In this document: piece after piece, positions 27,212 to 35,232 of the stretch | Numbering within the stretch: position 1 is the stretch's first letter | Layout: every line of letters begins with the position of its first letter | NCBI RefSeq assembly: GCF_036194065.1 | Contig: NZ_CP108095.1 | Span: forward strand, 4,340,001 to 4,404,000 | Direction: 5' to 3' | Source of the DNA: Streptomyces sp. NBC_00239 | GTDB taxonomy: Bacteria > Actinomycetota > Actinomycetes > Streptomycetales > Streptomycetaceae | Length of the DNA: 64,000 nt | Notes under the pieces: model-generated | What the model was told of the DNA's origin: nothing | The model's input: the letters and a program-made list of their open reading frames with translations, nothing else | Databases searched by the model: none | Made by a program: the position numbers and the translations under genes

Positions 27212-27344
27212 GCCACCCCTTCATGTCGGTCAACCCATCCGTCAAAAGCGGTCATAGCATCACAAGACATGTGCACTGTGTGCAAGCACCGTATATCGCC
27301 GTGTTGAGGGCAAGTTGGACAGGAAGGGGGCCGGGAACACGGAA

Positions 27345-27371
27345 GGCCCCCCACCCGTCGGATGGGAGGCC
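27345..27371 (-). terminator. imperfect hairpin downstream of small membrane protein gene
   Basis: GGCC-C-CCCA and TGGG-A-GGCC arms with one C-A mismatch, 32 nt beyond the stop of the 53-residue protein on the minus strand. Confidence 0.5.
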
Positions 27372-27402
27372 GGAGGACCGGGAACCGCTTCGGCGTACGG
27401 GG

Positions 27403-27564
27403 TTAGCGCACCAGTTCGGTCATGAACTCACCAATGCCCTGGGCGGCGTCCGAGATGCCCTGGAAACCTATCTGGACGAAATCGGCGGATTTGGCCGGCT
27501 CGGTGATGATCGTGTAGAGCACGAACACGATGAGGGCGCCCGAGACGAATTTCTTGGTGTCCAT
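27403..27564 (-). CDS. small membrane-associated protein of 53 residues
   Basis: A short protein beginning MDTKKFVSGALIVFVLYTII, so a hydrophobic N-terminal helix with two preceding lysines, followed by an amphipathic stretch (FVQIGFQGISDAAQGIGEFM). A GGGGAGG lies about 12 nt before the ATG. Longer in-frame versions run through the promoter region and are unlikely. It could be a small membrane or signal-anchored protein; no function is recognised. Its start faces the 6C RNA locus on the other strand. Confidence 0.65.
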   Translation of the reverse strand: MDTKKFVSGALIVFVLYTIITEPAKSADFVQIGFQGISDAAQGIGEFMTELVR

Positions 27565-27758
27565 GATCGGTTTACGGCCTCCCCTGCCGGTCCACGCAAG
27601 TCGCGTGAGTCTATCCGGTCCGGAAGGCGCACTCACCAGGTCTTTATGGACCAATGACCCATCGGTCCGGGCCCTTTGCCGCTCCTTTCGGGTGGGGGGA
27701 GGGCGCAGGATTGTTCTCGAGCCCACCGGTTCTGGCAGGAAATCGGAGGGCGAGGGAC

Positions 27759-27912
27759 AGGACCTCACTGCGGGGTCCGAGCCGCAGGCTTCCCCCCTGA
27801 CTGCGGCTCGGGCTGGCAGGTCCCGTCCTCTTCGGGGGAAGCGGCTTGTCCCCCCGATGCCGCTTCCCCCGTCCCGAACGGATGAAGGCCCCGACCCCCG
27901 GTCGGGGCCTTC
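27759..27912 (+). ncRNA. 6C small RNA
   Basis: Two strong hairpins each present a loop with exactly six consecutive C residues: stem 27777-27787/27801-27811 (11 bp) with C6 at 27792-27797, and stem 27834-27845/27859-27870 (12 bp) with C6 at 27850-27855. An outer pairing (GGACCT / AGGTCC) closes the first hairpin. A GC-rich hairpin at 27884-27912 acts as terminator. Two C-rich loops are the defining feature of the actinobacterial 6C RNA family. In mycobacteria the C-rich loops pair with G-rich ribosome binding sites. The 5' end is approximate. Confidence 0.85.
27884..27912 (+). terminator. terminator of the 6C RNA
   Basis: 13-bp stem GAAGGCCCCGACC with its complement and a 3-nt loop, 13 nt after the second C-rich hairpin. 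It could also serve the convergent secreted-protein gene. Confidence 0.8.
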
Positions 27913-27954
27913 TGCGTGCGGAGGCGGAGGGGGCGCGGCGGCCCGGCCGGGTGC

Positions 27955-28236
27955 CTACTCGACCGCGCTGGCCAGGCCCAGGACCGGGGCGGCGGGGGCG
28001 AGCACCGGGTCCAACTGGTCCGGCAGGGCCATCAGCTGGTTGAGCTGGTTGAGCTCGTTGAGCCCCTGGAGCTGCTTCATGGTGTCGGCGCCCGCCGGCA
28101 TGTCCGGGGCGGCGGCCGGGACGAGTTCCGCCACCGGCAGCGGGGTGGTGGTGGCCGCGGAGGCGGCGGGGGCGGCGAGGCCCGCTGCCGCACCGGCGAG
28201 GGCGACGGCCGCGAGGATGCGCTGGGTCTTGGTCAT
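27955..28236 (-). CDS. small secreted protein with Leu/Asn/Gln repeats
   Basis: A 93-residue protein with a clear Sec signal peptide (MTKTQRILAAVALAGAAAGL, cleavage after AASA at about residue 28). The mature part is about 65 residues, with a heptad-like run MKQLQGLNELNQLNQLMALP that could form an amphipathic helix, and a hydrophobic Ala/Val/Leu C-terminus. It lacks cysteines and does not match chaplins or rodlins. Small secreted proteins of this kind are common in Streptomyces and their roles are unknown. ATG 28236 gives a proper signal peptide; longer in-frame versions extend into the tRNA terminator. Confidence 0.7.
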   Translation of the reverse strand: MTKTQRILAAVALAGAAAGLAAPAASAATTTPLPVAELVPAAAPDMPAGADTMKQLQGLNELNQLNQLMALPDQLDPVLAPAAPVLGLASAVE

Positions 28237-28284
28237 GCCGTGACAACGGCCCAGCCCCCGGGCGGTCACGGCGGGCATGCACGA

Positions 28285-28312
28285 GAGCCCCGGTTCGTAC
28301 GAACCGGGGCTC
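28285..28312 (-). terminator. hairpin terminator after tRNA-Ser(CGA)
   Basis: A 28-bp perfect palindrome (12-bp stem with loop GTAC) located 11 nt beyond the 3' end of the minus-strand tRNA. Confidence 0.85.
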
Positions 28313-28322
28313 CCGTCAAGAG

Positions 28323-28409
28323 CGGTAGCGGTGGGATTTGAACCCACGGAGGAGTTGCCCCCTCACACGCTTTCGAGGCGTGCTCCTTAGGCCGCTCGGA
28401 CACGCTACC
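28323..28409 (-). tRNA. tRNA-Ser (anticodon CGA)
   Basis: An 87-nt class II tRNA: acceptor GGTAGCG / CGCTACC, anticodon stem CACGC / GCGTG around CTCGAAA (anticodon CGA), long variable arm, T-loop TTCAAAT. It reads UCG. CCA is not encoded. Confidence 0.97.
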
Positions 28410-28544
28410 GAGAGAGAGCTTAGCCCACGGGAGCCCGTGCACCGAAATCCGCCCGCGCCGAGCCCCCGACGTGCCCCCGCCAGGCCCCCTCGGAGCCCGC
28501 CCGAAGCAGCCCCGGGGCCCGCCCCCGACCCGCGCCGAGCCCGT

Positions 28545-29081
28545 TCAGAGGGTCCGGAAGAAGTCGGTGAGCTGCGCGGCGCACTCCTCGCCGAGCACCC
28601 CCGGGATCACTTCGGGCCGGTGGTTGAGCCGCCGGTCCCGTACGAGGTCCCAGAGGGATCCCGCGGCGCCCGCCTTCTCGTCCACCGCCCCGTACACGAC
28701 CCGGGCGACCCGGGACTGTACGAGTGCGCCCGCGCACATCACGCACGGCTCCAAGGTCACCACGAGGGTGCACCCGGTCAGCCGCCACTCGCCGGCCCGC
28801 CGCCCGCCGCCGTCCGGGCCGGGGGCGGCGCGCGCCGCCTCGTTGAGCCTGGCGGCGGCCCGGCGGATCGCCAGCACTTCGGCGTGGGCCGTCGGATCGC
28901 CGGTCAGCTCGCGTTCGTTGTGCCCGGTGGCGAGTACGGTGCCGTCCTCGGCGAGCAGGACGGCACCGACCGGCACGTCACCGGTCAGCGCCGCCTGCGC
29001 GGCCTCGTCAAGCGCCCGGCGCATGGCCGGCCGCCAGGGGTCGCGCACCGGATCGGATGCGCGTTCGTGCGGGGTGTTCAC
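28545..29081 (-). CDS. tadA: tRNA(adenine34) deaminase TadA
   Basis: A 178-residue zinc-dependent deaminase that converts A34 of tRNA-Arg(ACG) to inosine. Ligands and catalytic residues are visible: His66-Ala-Glu68 (TAHAEVLAI) and Cys113-Cys116 (PCVMC). The C-terminus ends with GEECAAQLTDFFRTL, typical of TadA. The GTG start overlaps the stop of the upstream gene (TAGTG), which encodes the 'tRNA adenosine deaminase-associated' protein found next to tadA in many actinobacteria. The substrate tRNA-Arg(ACG) is encoded at 10274-10349 in this same window. An insertion rich in Pro/Gly at residues 86-97 is not present in most homologues. Confidence 0.93.
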   Translation of the reverse strand: MNTPHERASDPVRDPWRPAMRRALDEAAQAALTGDVPVGAVLLAEDGTVLATGHNERELTGDPTAHAEVLAIRRAAARLNEAARAAPGPDGGGRRAGEWRLTGCTLVVTLEPCVMCAGALVQSRVARVVYGAVDEKAGAAGSLWDLVRDRRLNHRPEVIPGVLGEECAAQLTDFFRTL

Positions 29082-29641
29082 TAGCGGACGGTCTCCAGGA
29101 CCTCGGAGGCGCCCAGCGCGTCGGCGATCTCGCCGAGCGCGTCGGAGCTCAGTGCCAGCAGGTCCCGCTGGGACATGCCGAGGTCGGCGAGGATCTGCAG
29201 ATCCCCGATCGGTCCGGTGGGCACGGCCTCGGCGGCCGTGTCCGCGTCCTCGTGGAGTTCGTCTTCGTAGCCCTCTTCCCCGGTGGGCGGCTCGGATTCG
29301 CCGTCCTCCGTGCCGTCGAGGTCGACGAGTTCTTCCAACTCGTCGTCCTCGGCGCCGGGGTCGCGGCCGAGGAGTTCGTCGGTCAGCAGGATCTCCCCGT
29401 AGGAACTGCGGGCCGCGGCGGAGGCGTCCGACAGAAAGATGCGGGGGTCCTCCTCACCGTCGACCCGGACGATGCCGAACCAGACGTCCTCCTGCTCGAT
29501 GAAGACGAGGACCGTGTCCTCGTCGGGCGAGGCATCACGGGCCAGTTCGGTCAGATCGGACAGCGTCTCGACGTCGTCGAGATCCGTGTCGCTCGCTTCC
29601 CACCCGTCTTCGGTGCGCGCGAGCAGTGCGGCGAAGTACAC
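29081..29641 (-). CDS. tRNA adenosine deaminase-associated protein
   Basis: A 186-residue acidic protein beginning with YFAALLARTEDGWEASDTDL. It contains an alpha/beta segment with EDVWFGIVRVDGEEDPRIFL, a very acidic middle (about residues 95-145, many Asp/Glu), and a C-terminal helical part (IGDLQILADLGMSQRDLLAL). I chose GTG 29641 because GGGAG lies 7 nt upstream; an ATG at 29662 is in frame but lacks such a site. It overlaps tadA by TAGTG, and this gene pair is conserved in actinobacteria. Its function is not established; a role in TadA substrate recruitment is only a guess from gene order. Confidence 0.85.
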   Translation of the reverse strand: MYFAALLARTEDGWEASDTDLDDVETLSDLTELARDASPDEDTVLVFIEQEDVWFGIVRVDGEEDPRIFLSDASAAARSSYGEILLTDELLGRDPGAEDDELEELVDLDGTEDGESEPPTGEEGYEDELHEDADTAAEAVPTGPIGDLQILADLGMSQRDLLALSSDALGEIADALGASEVLETVR

Positions 29642-29674
29642 CGTGACTCTCCCACTGGTCATAGGCGTGCCGGT

Positions 29675-29714
29675 TGGGGGTCCCCCCGGCCGGAGGTTGG
29701 GGGAGGTGGAACGG
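29675..29714. repeat. G/C-run extragenic element
   Basis: A run of alternating G and C blocks (GGGGGTCCCCCC, GGCCGGAGG, TTGGGGGAGG) that can fold on itself. Similar blocks are scattered between Streptomyces genes. It lies between the tadA operon start and a small minus-strand gene; function unknown. Confidence 0.45.
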
Positions 29715-29850
29715 CCTGCATGCCCGTTCGTGACCCGCCCCATCGGCATCGTGGCAGAAACGAGGGCTTTGCGAGAGGTCTTCCGCGCTTGCGTCGTGCC
29801 GTGCCGTGCGCGCCGGGCCGATTCACGGGTCTCTTTCCGGCCGTCCGGGA

Positions 29851-30066
29851 TCACCAGCGGAACGTGCGCATCCGCATCTGCTGGCGCATCCGGGCCGCGC
29901 GGGCCCGCCGCGGCTGCACCCGCTCGCGCAGCTCCCGCGCCTCGTTGAGATCGCGCAGGAACTGGGCGCGTCGCTGCCGGCGCTGCGCCGCGGTTTCCGG
30001 CTCCTCCCGCGCGGGTCCCGCTTCCGGTCCGTTCCCCGGTCGCCCGTCGGGCATCGGCGTCACCAC
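29851..30066 (-). CDS. small basic Arg-rich conserved hypothetical protein
   Basis: A protein of up to 71 residues. The last 40 residues are strongly basic and helical (AQRRQRRAQFLRDLNEAREL, RARAARMRQQMRMRTFRW), the first 30 are Pro/Gly/Glu-rich. An in-frame ATG at 30054 is the more probable start of the two candidates. I recall similar short proteins ending in MRMRTFRW in other Streptomyces next to the tadA/upp genes, which supports it being real, but no function is known. It is divergent from upp and on the same strand as the tadA operon. Confidence 0.55.
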   Translation of the reverse strand: MVTPMPDGRPGNGPEAGPAREEPETAAQRRQRRAQFLRDLNEARELRERVQPRRARAARMRQQMRMRTFRW

Positions 30067-30195
30067 CCAGGCTGGTTACGTCGTCCCGCGCCACGTCGCG
30101 GCGCAGGCCCCCGCCACCCACCTTCCCCCGGACGTGCCGGTTGATGCCAGTGCCGAGGGCGATCCGGGCGGGGTTCCCCGGTTACTGTTGAGTCC

Positions 30196-30831
30196 ATGCG
30201 GATCCATGTCGTCGACCACCCGCTGGTGGCGCACAAACTGACCACCCTGCGCGACAAGCGCACCGACTCCCCGACCTTCCGTCGGCTCGCGGACGAGCTG
30301 GTGACCCTGCTCGCGTACGAGGCGACCCGGGACGTGCGCACCGAGCGGGCCGACATCGAGACCCCGGTCGGCCCGACGACCGGCGTGAAGCTGTCGTACC
30401 CGCGTCCGCTCGTGGTGCCGATCCTGCGGGCCGGCCTGGGCATGCTCGACGGCATGGTCCGGCTGCTGCCGACCGCCGAGGTGGGCTTCCTGGGCATGGT
30501 GCGCAACGAGGAGACCCTGGAGGCCTCCACGTACGCGACCCGGATGCCCGAGGACCTCTCCGGCCGCCAGGTCTACGTCGTGGACCCGATGCTGGCGACC
30601 GGCGGCACCCTCGTGGCGGCGATCCAGGAGCTGATCAAGCGCGGCGCGGACGACGTGACCGCCGTGGTGCTGCTGGCCGCGCCGGAGGGCGTCGAGGTCA
30701 TGGAGCGCGAGCTCGCGGGCACGCCGGTGACCGTCGTGACGGCCGCCGTCGACGAGCGCCTCAACGAGAACGGCTACATCGTCCCGGGCCTCGGCGACGC
30801 CGGCGACCGGATGTACGGCTCCGCCGAGTAG
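30196..30831 (+). CDS. upp: uracil phosphoribosyltransferase
   Basis: A 211-residue salvage enzyme that makes UMP from uracil and PRPP. The PRPP-binding loop [18 protein letters not shown] is at about residues 120-137; the uracil-binding C-terminal segment reads [19 protein letters not shown]. Other family blocks are present ([19 protein letters not shown] at the N-terminus, [19 protein letters not shown]). The length is typical. A TACTGT hexamer at 30182-30187 is about 7 nt before the ATG, consistent with a leaderless transcript. It is divergent from the small Arg-rich protein gene and convergent with the LytR_C gene. Confidence 0.96.
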   Translation: MRIHVVDHPLVAHKLTTLRDKRTDSPTFRRLADELVTLLAYEATRDVRTERADIETPVGPTTGVKLSYPRPLVVPILRAGLGMLDGMVRLLPTAEVGFLGMVRNEETLEASTYATRMPEDLSGRQVYVVDPMLATGGTLVAAIQELIKRGADDVTAVVLLAAPEGVEVMERELAGTPVTVVTAAVDERLNENGYIVPGLGDAGDRMYGSAE

Positions 30832-30850
30832 GGGCGGGTTTCTCCGCCGC

Positions 30851-31489
30851 TCAGCACTTCGAGGAGGGCGCGGGAGCGGGCTTGGCCAGCGCGGCCATGG
30901 CCCGGTCCGCGTCCTCCTTCGTGTTGAGCTGCTTGAACGCCGTGCCGAGGATCAGGTCGACGTCCGCGCCCTCGCGCGCGTCGGTCTGCCGGCCGGCGCC
31001 GGCGAGCTGGGTGCCGAGCACGGCGAACAGCGCCTGGTCGGTCCGGGGGGAGCCGAGCAGTATGCCGGTGCCGGGCACCTTCTTGTCGAAGCCGGCCGGG
31101 GCATTGCCGACCTTGCCGACGCGGAAGCCGCGTTTCCTGAGTTCGTCGCCCACGGATTTCGCCAGCCCGCTGCGCGGAGTCGCGTTGTAGACGTTGACCG
31201 TGATCTGGCCCGGCCGGGGCAGGGCTTTTACGGGAACGGCGGACGCGGCGGGTTTTCCCTTGGCGCCCTGGACGCAGTTCGCTTTGTGTCCCGCGGCCGT
31301 GTGCTTATCGGTATCGCCCCGGAACACGTCGATGAGCTGCAGCGTCCCGTAACCGAGCAGACCGAGTGCGAGGACCGAGCCGAGTACCGCGAGCACGATC
31401 CGACGGCGACGGGGGCGGCGCATGCGGGGATAGGCGGTCCCGGTGACGCGGTACTTTCCGCCCATGCCGGGGGGAGTGAGCATGCTCAT
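30851..31489 (-). CDS. LytR_C-domain membrane-anchored protein
   Basis: A 212-residue type II membrane protein: basic N-terminus (RMRRPRRRR at about residues 22-30), one transmembrane helix (IVLAVLGSVLALGLLGYGTL), then an extracytoplasmic LytR C-terminal domain at about residues 92-185 (ITVNVYNATPRSGLAKSVGD, LRKRGFRVGKVGNAP, and VDLILGTAFKQL). The catalytic LytR-CpsA-Psr phosphotransferase domain is absent, so it is probably an accessory wall-binding or regulatory protein. Two cysteines (about residue 72 and the C-terminal residue) could form a disulfide. It shares the minus strand with the gene at 31592-31888. Confidence 0.85.
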   Translation of the reverse strand: MSMLTPPGMGGKYRVTGTAYPRMRRPRRRRIVLAVLGSVLALGLLGYGTLQLIDVFRGDTDKHTAAGHKANCVQGAKGKPAASAVPVKALPRPGQITVNVYNATPRSGLAKSVGDELRKRGFRVGKVGNAPAGFDKKVPGTGILLGSPRTDQALFAVLGTQLAGAGRQTDAREGADVDLILGTAFKQLNTKEDADRAMAALAKPAPAPSSKC

Positions 31490-31591
31490 GGGGCGCAGCG
31501 TAGTGCGACCCGGTGACGATGCCTACTAAATGATCTATGAATAGCCGAGGGCCGACCCGAAAGGCGCAACCGGTCCGGTTCGGGGACGGGA

Positions 31592-31888
31592 TCAGCCCAG
31601 TTCGAGGACGCGGGCGTGCAGCACCTGGCGCTGTTGCAGCGCGGCGCGCACGGCGCGGTGCAGGCCGTCCTCCAGGTAGAGGTCGCCCTGCCACTTCACG
31701 ACGTGCGCGAAGAGGTCGCCGTAGAAGGTGGAGTCCTCGGCGAGCAGCGTCTCGAGGTCCAGCTGTCCCTTGGTGGTCACGAGCTGGTCGAGCCGGACCG
31801 GGCGCGGCGCGACGTCCGCCCACTGCCGGACGCTTTCCCGGCCGTGGTCGGGGTAGGGCCGCCCGTTTCCGATGCGCTTGAAGATCAC
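31592..31888 (-). CDS. conserved small protein with ParB/sulfiredoxin-like DGxHR motif
   Basis: A 98-residue protein: RPVRLDQLVTTKGQLDLETL at residues 29-48 and LYLEDGLHRAVRAALQQRQV near 71-90. The second motif resembles the DG(H/L)HR phosphate-binding loop of the ParB/sulfiredoxin superfamily, seen also in small nuclease-like or kinase-like proteins. Database annotation of relatives as 'VapB-family antitoxin' is, as I recall it, not supported by any neighbouring toxin here. A start at 31888 is used. It may be co-transcribed with the LytR_C gene 103 nt downstream. Function is unknown. Confidence 0.75.
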   Translation of the reverse strand: MIFKRIGNGRPYPDHGRESVRQWADVAPRPVRLDQLVTTKGQLDLETLLAEDSTFYGDLFAHVVKWQGDLYLEDGLHRAVRAALQQRQVLHARVLELG

Positions 31889-31976
31889 ACGGAAAGCCTA
31901 CCGGGCCGGTGGCTGCGGGCGCAGCCTTGCTGCAGGGGTGCAAAGGTGAAAAACAGCGCCAATCCGGGAGCGAGAG

Positions 31977-33593
31977 ATGAATGGAACCACCCCGTCAGCC
32001 GACCGCCCGGGCGAACAGATCGCCACGGCCAAGATCGCGGAGGGTTATGCCTTCACCGGCCCGGCGCTCGATCTGGGTGCGCTGCTGTGGGACGGGGTCT
32101 GCCTCCCGGACCTGCAGATCCGCATTCCGCTGGCGATGCTCAACCGGCACGGGCTGGTGGCGGGCGCGACCGGCACCGGCAAGACGAAGACCCTCCAGCT
32201 GATCGCCGAGCAGCTGTCGGAGCAGGGCGTTCCGGTCTTCCTCGCGGACATCAAGGGAGATGTGTCGGGGATCTCGGCGCCCGGCGCGTCGAACGACCGG
32301 ATCGCGGAGCGGGCCCGGGACGTGGCGCAGCAGTGGACGCCGGCCGGCTTCCCCTGCGAGTTCTACTCGCTGGGCGGCATCGGCCCCGGTATTCCGGTGC
32401 GGGCGACCGTGACCGGCTTCGGCCCGGTGCTGATGTCGAAGGTGCTCCAGCTCAACCAGACGCAGGAGCAGTCGCTCGGGCTGGTCTTCCACTACGCCGA
32501 CGCCAAGGGTCTGGAGCTGATCGACCTCAAGGACCTGCGGGCGGTGGTCGCCTTTCTCGTGTCCGACCGCGGAAAGGCGGAGCTGAAGGGAATCGGCGGG
32601 CTGTCCACGGTGACCGCGGGCGTGATCCTGCGCGCGCTCACCGCATTCGAGCAGCAGGGCGCCGGGGAATTCTTCGGGGAGCCGGAATTCGACACCTCCG
32701 AATTCCTGCGGACCGGGCCGGGCGGGCGGGGTCTGGTGTCCATACTCGAACTCCCCGCGGTGCAGGACAAGCCGCAGCTGTTCTCGACGTTCCTGATGTG
32801 GCTGCTGGCGGACCTGTTCGACGACCTGCCCGAGGTCGGCGATCTGGAGCAGCCGAAGCTGGTCTTCTTCTTCGACGAGGCGCACCTGCTCTTCAACGGT
32901 GCGTCGAAGGCGTTCCTGGAATCCATCACGCAGACGGTCCGCCTGATCCGCTCGAAGGGCATCGGGATCTTCTTCGTGACGCAGACCCCGAAGGACGTGC
33001 CCGCGGACGTGCTGGCGCAGCTCGGCAACCGGGTGCAGCACGCGCTGCGCGCCTTCACCCCGGACGACGCGAAGGCCCTCAAGGCCACCGTGCGGACCTT
33101 TCCGCACTCGGACTACGACCTGGAGGAGCTGCTCACCCAGCTGGGCACCGGCGAGGCGGTGGTCACGGTGCTGAGCGAGAAGGGCGCGCCGACGCCGGTC
33201 GCGGCGACCCGGTTGCGGGCCCCGCGATCGCTGATGGGGCCGATCGAAGAGCCCGCGCTGGAGCAGGCGGTGAAGGCCTCGCCGCTGTACTTGCGGTACG
33301 CGCAGCCGGTGGACCGGGAGTCGGCGTACGAGAAGATCAGCGCCGAGCAGGCGGCGGCGGAACGGGCGGCCGAGGCGGCGGCCGCTGCGGCGGAGGCCGA
33401 GAAGCAGGCCGAGGCGGCGGAGCGGGCGGAGGCGAAGGCGACGCGGGCGGGGAAGGCGGCGCCCGAGGACCGGTCGCTGGCGGAGCAGGTGGTGGGCAGC
33501 GGGGTGTTCCGTTCGCTGGCGCGGTCCATCGGCACGCAGCTGGGGCGGGAGATCTCCCGGTCGATCTTCGGCACGGCGCGGCGGCGGCGCTGA
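31977..33593 (+). CDS. HerA-like ATPase (DUF853 family)
   Basis: A 538-residue FtsK/HerA-superfamily NTPase. The Walker A motif GATGTGKT is at residues 63-70, Walker B VFFFDEAH near 297-304, and the sensor/arginine segment FVTQTPKDVP follows. A long C-terminal Ala/Glu-rich coiled-coil (about 450-500) and a conserved tail (SRSIFGTARRRR) complete the DUF853 layout. Archaeal HerA couples hexameric helicase activity to NurA nuclease; bacterial DUF853 proteins lack a demonstrated partner and none is nearby. ATG 31977 is preceded by GGGAG. The first 30 residues are variable and the frame is clean throughout. It is divergent from the small DGxHR gene. Confidence 0.88.
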   Translation: MNGTTPSADRPGEQIATAKIAEGYAFTGPALDLGALLWDGVCLPDLQIRIPLAMLNRHGLVAGATGTGKTKTLQLIAEQLSEQGVPVFLADIKGDVSGISAPGASNDRIAERARDVAQQWTPAGFPCEFYSLGGIGPGIPVRATVTGFGPVLMSKVLQLNQTQEQSLGLVFHYADAKGLELIDLKDLRAVVAFLVSDRGKAELKGIGGLSTVTAGVILRALTAFEQQGAGEFFGEPEFDTSEFLRTGPGGRGLVSILELPAVQDKPQLFSTFLMWLLADLFDDLPEVGDLEQPKLVFFFDEAHLLFNGASKAFLESITQTVRLIRSKGIGIFFVTQTPKDVPADVLAQLGNRVQHALRAFTPDDAKALKATVRTFPHSDYDLEELLTQLGTGEAVVTVLSEKGAPTPVAATRLRAPRSLMGPIEEPALEQAVKASPLYLRYAQPVDRESAYEKISAEQAAAERAAEAAAAAAEAEKQAEAAERAEAKATRAGKAAPEDRSLAEQVVGSGVFRSLARSIGTQLGREISRSIFGTARRRR

Positions 33594-33726
33594 CGGGCGG
33601 GCGCCGGCCCGGCGGGCGGTCGTCGACGGGGTCCTCGCGAGGGCACGCCCTCCGCGCGATTGACCGGGGATTCCGAGGCGTGAATGACCCCTGTGCGAGG
33701 CCAGTGCCCCCGGTAAATTGATCTTC

Positions 33727-34233
33727 ATGAGCGAGAAGAACAGCACGCAGACCGCCCCGCACCTGACCCGCGCCGCCACCGCGGAGGCCCTCTACGACGC
33801 CCCCGGCAGCCTGATCACCCTGCTCGCCGACTCGGACACCACCGGTGGGGCGCTGACCTGCAACACCGCTCACTTCGAGGAGGGCGCGGCCGGCGCCCCG
33901 GCGCACTTCCACACCCGCGCCACCGAGTTCTTCTTCGTCACCTCCGGCCGCCTGGAGGTGCTCCTCGGCGAGGAGATCCTGACCCTGGGCAAGGGCGACT
34001 TCCTGGCGGTGCCGCCGGGCACCCCGCACGCCTTCGCCCCGGCCCCCGGGACCGGCGCCGAGGTGTTCGTCGGCTTCACGCCCGGCATGGACCGCTTCGA
34101 CTACTACCGGCTGCTCGGCCGGGTGAACGCGGGCGAGGCCACCTTCCAGGACATCCGGGACTCGTCAGAGCAGTACGACAACCACTACGTGGACAGCGTC
34201 GTCTGGCGCGAGCGCCGCAGCGCCGACGCGTAG
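33727..34233 (+). CDS. cupin-domain protein
   Basis: A 168-residue single cupin. Motif 1 reads PAHFHTRATEFFFVTSGRLE (metal ligands His, His, Glu) and motif 2 reads PPGTPHAF. The C-terminal 45 residues (FDYYRLLGRVNAGEATFQDI) are outside the barrel. Cupins serve as dioxygenases, epimerases or ligand sensors; this one has no diagnostic feature. ATG 33727 is chosen over TTG 33718, being 4 codons shorter and starting MSEKN. Its last 49 nt overlap the end of the convergent opcA gene, an unusually long antisense overlap. Confidence 0.82.
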   Translation: MSEKNSTQTAPHLTRAATAEALYDAPGSLITLLADSDTTGGALTCNTAHFEEGAAGAPAHFHTRATEFFFVTSGRLEVLLGEEILTLGKGDFLAVPPGTPHAFAPAPGTGAEVFVGFTPGMDRFDYYRLLGRVNAGEATFQDIRDSSEQYDNHYVDSVVWRERRSADA

Positions 34234-35114
34234 GTCTCGTCGGCCGTCAGCCGGCGCAGCTCCTCCGCGATCAGTTCCGCGGTGGAGCGGATCTTCAGGG
34301 CGACCCGGCGGTCCGGCTGGCCCGGGACCCCGAGGGTGGCGAGCGCGCCGGACGGGCGGTCCACCGTGATCTCGCCCTGCGCGGTCTGCAGCCGCACCCG
34401 GGTGATGACCGGCCCGTCGGTGACCACCCGCTCCACGGGCACGGCGAGCCGTTCGGCCAGCCAGGAGGCGAGCAGCTCGGCGCTGGGGTTGTCCGCCTCG
34501 CTCTCGACGGCGGCGCCGGTCACGGCCGCCGGCTTCTGGTCGAGGGCGGCCGCGAGCAGCGAGCGCCAGGGGGTCAGCCGGGTCCACGCCAGGTCGGTGT
34601 CGCCGGGCGCGTACGAGTCGGCCCGCGCGGTCAGCTCCCGCAGCGGGTCCAGGGAGGCGTACGCGTCGGTGATCCGGCGCTGGGCCAGACTGCCGAGCTC
34701 GTCGCGCCCGAGGCCCGCGGGGGCGTCGGCGGGCCACCAGGCCACCACCGGCGCGTCGGGCAGCAGCAGCGGCAGGACCACCGGGCCGGCGTGCGAGGTC
34801 AGCTCGCCGTGCAGGCGCAGCAGGATGATCTCACCGGTGCCGGCGTCCGAGCCGACCCGCAGCTCGGCGTCGAGCCGGGTGGGCGTGAGCCGGCGGTGGG
34901 CTCGCCCGTGCCGCTTGATGACGGCGATGATCCGGCACGGGTGCTCGCGCGAGGCCTCGGACGCGGCCTTGACCGCGTCGTAGGCGTTCTCCTCGTCGGT
35001 GACCACGAGCAGGGTGAGGACCATGCCCATGGTGGGGCTGCCGATGGCGCGGCGGGCATCGAGCAGGGCCGCGTTGACCTTGCTGGACGTCGTGTCGGTG
35101 AGTTCGGTCTTCAT
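34185..35114 (-). CDS. opcA: OpcA-like glucose-6-phosphate dehydrogenase assembly protein, orphan copy
   Basis: A 309-residue OpcA-family protein. Signature segments are visible: HPCRIIAVIKRHGRAHRRLT, EIILLRLHGELTSHAGPVVL, LPLLLPDAPVVAWWPADAPA, and ADSYAPGDTDLAWTRLTPWR. OpcA proteins activate or assemble glucose-6-phosphate dehydrogenase, and their genes usually follow zwf in a pentose phosphate cluster. No zwf, tal, tkt or pgl lies in this window, so this is a detached paralogue. ATG 35114 has GGGAG 11 nt upstream; an alternative TTG at 35132 is weaker. The 3' end overlaps the convergent cupin gene by 49 nt. It may share a transcript with the HhH-GPD gene 118 nt upstream on the same strand. 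Confidence 0.83.
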   Translation of the reverse strand: MKTELTDTTSSKVNAALLDARRAIGSPTMGMVLTLLVVTDEENAYDAVKAASEASREHPCRIIAVIKRHGRAHRRLTPTRLDAELRVGSDAGTGEIILLRLHGELTSHAGPVVLPLLLPDAPVVAWWPADAPAGLGRDELGSLAQRRITDAYASLDPLRELTARADSYAPGDTDLAWTRLTPWRSLLAAALDQKPAAVTGAAVESEADNPSAELLASWLAERLAVPVERVVTDGPVITRVRLQTAQGEITVDRPSGALATLGVPGQPDRRVALKIRSTAELIAEELRRLTADETYASALRRSRQTTLST

Positions 35115-35232
35115 AGTGATCGAGTCTCCCAAAACGGGCCGCCCGGGTGAACCGGCGGGAGGTCCCGGCTCCGGCCCGCTTCCGGTCCGGCTCAGGCACC
35201 GGCGGCCGGTCCGGACCGGGCCCCGCCCCGGC

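Noticed and set aside
31592..31888. VapB antitoxin identity for the 98-residue protein
   Set aside because: No toxin gene is adjacent and the sequence lacks a recognisable antitoxin DNA-binding N-terminus.
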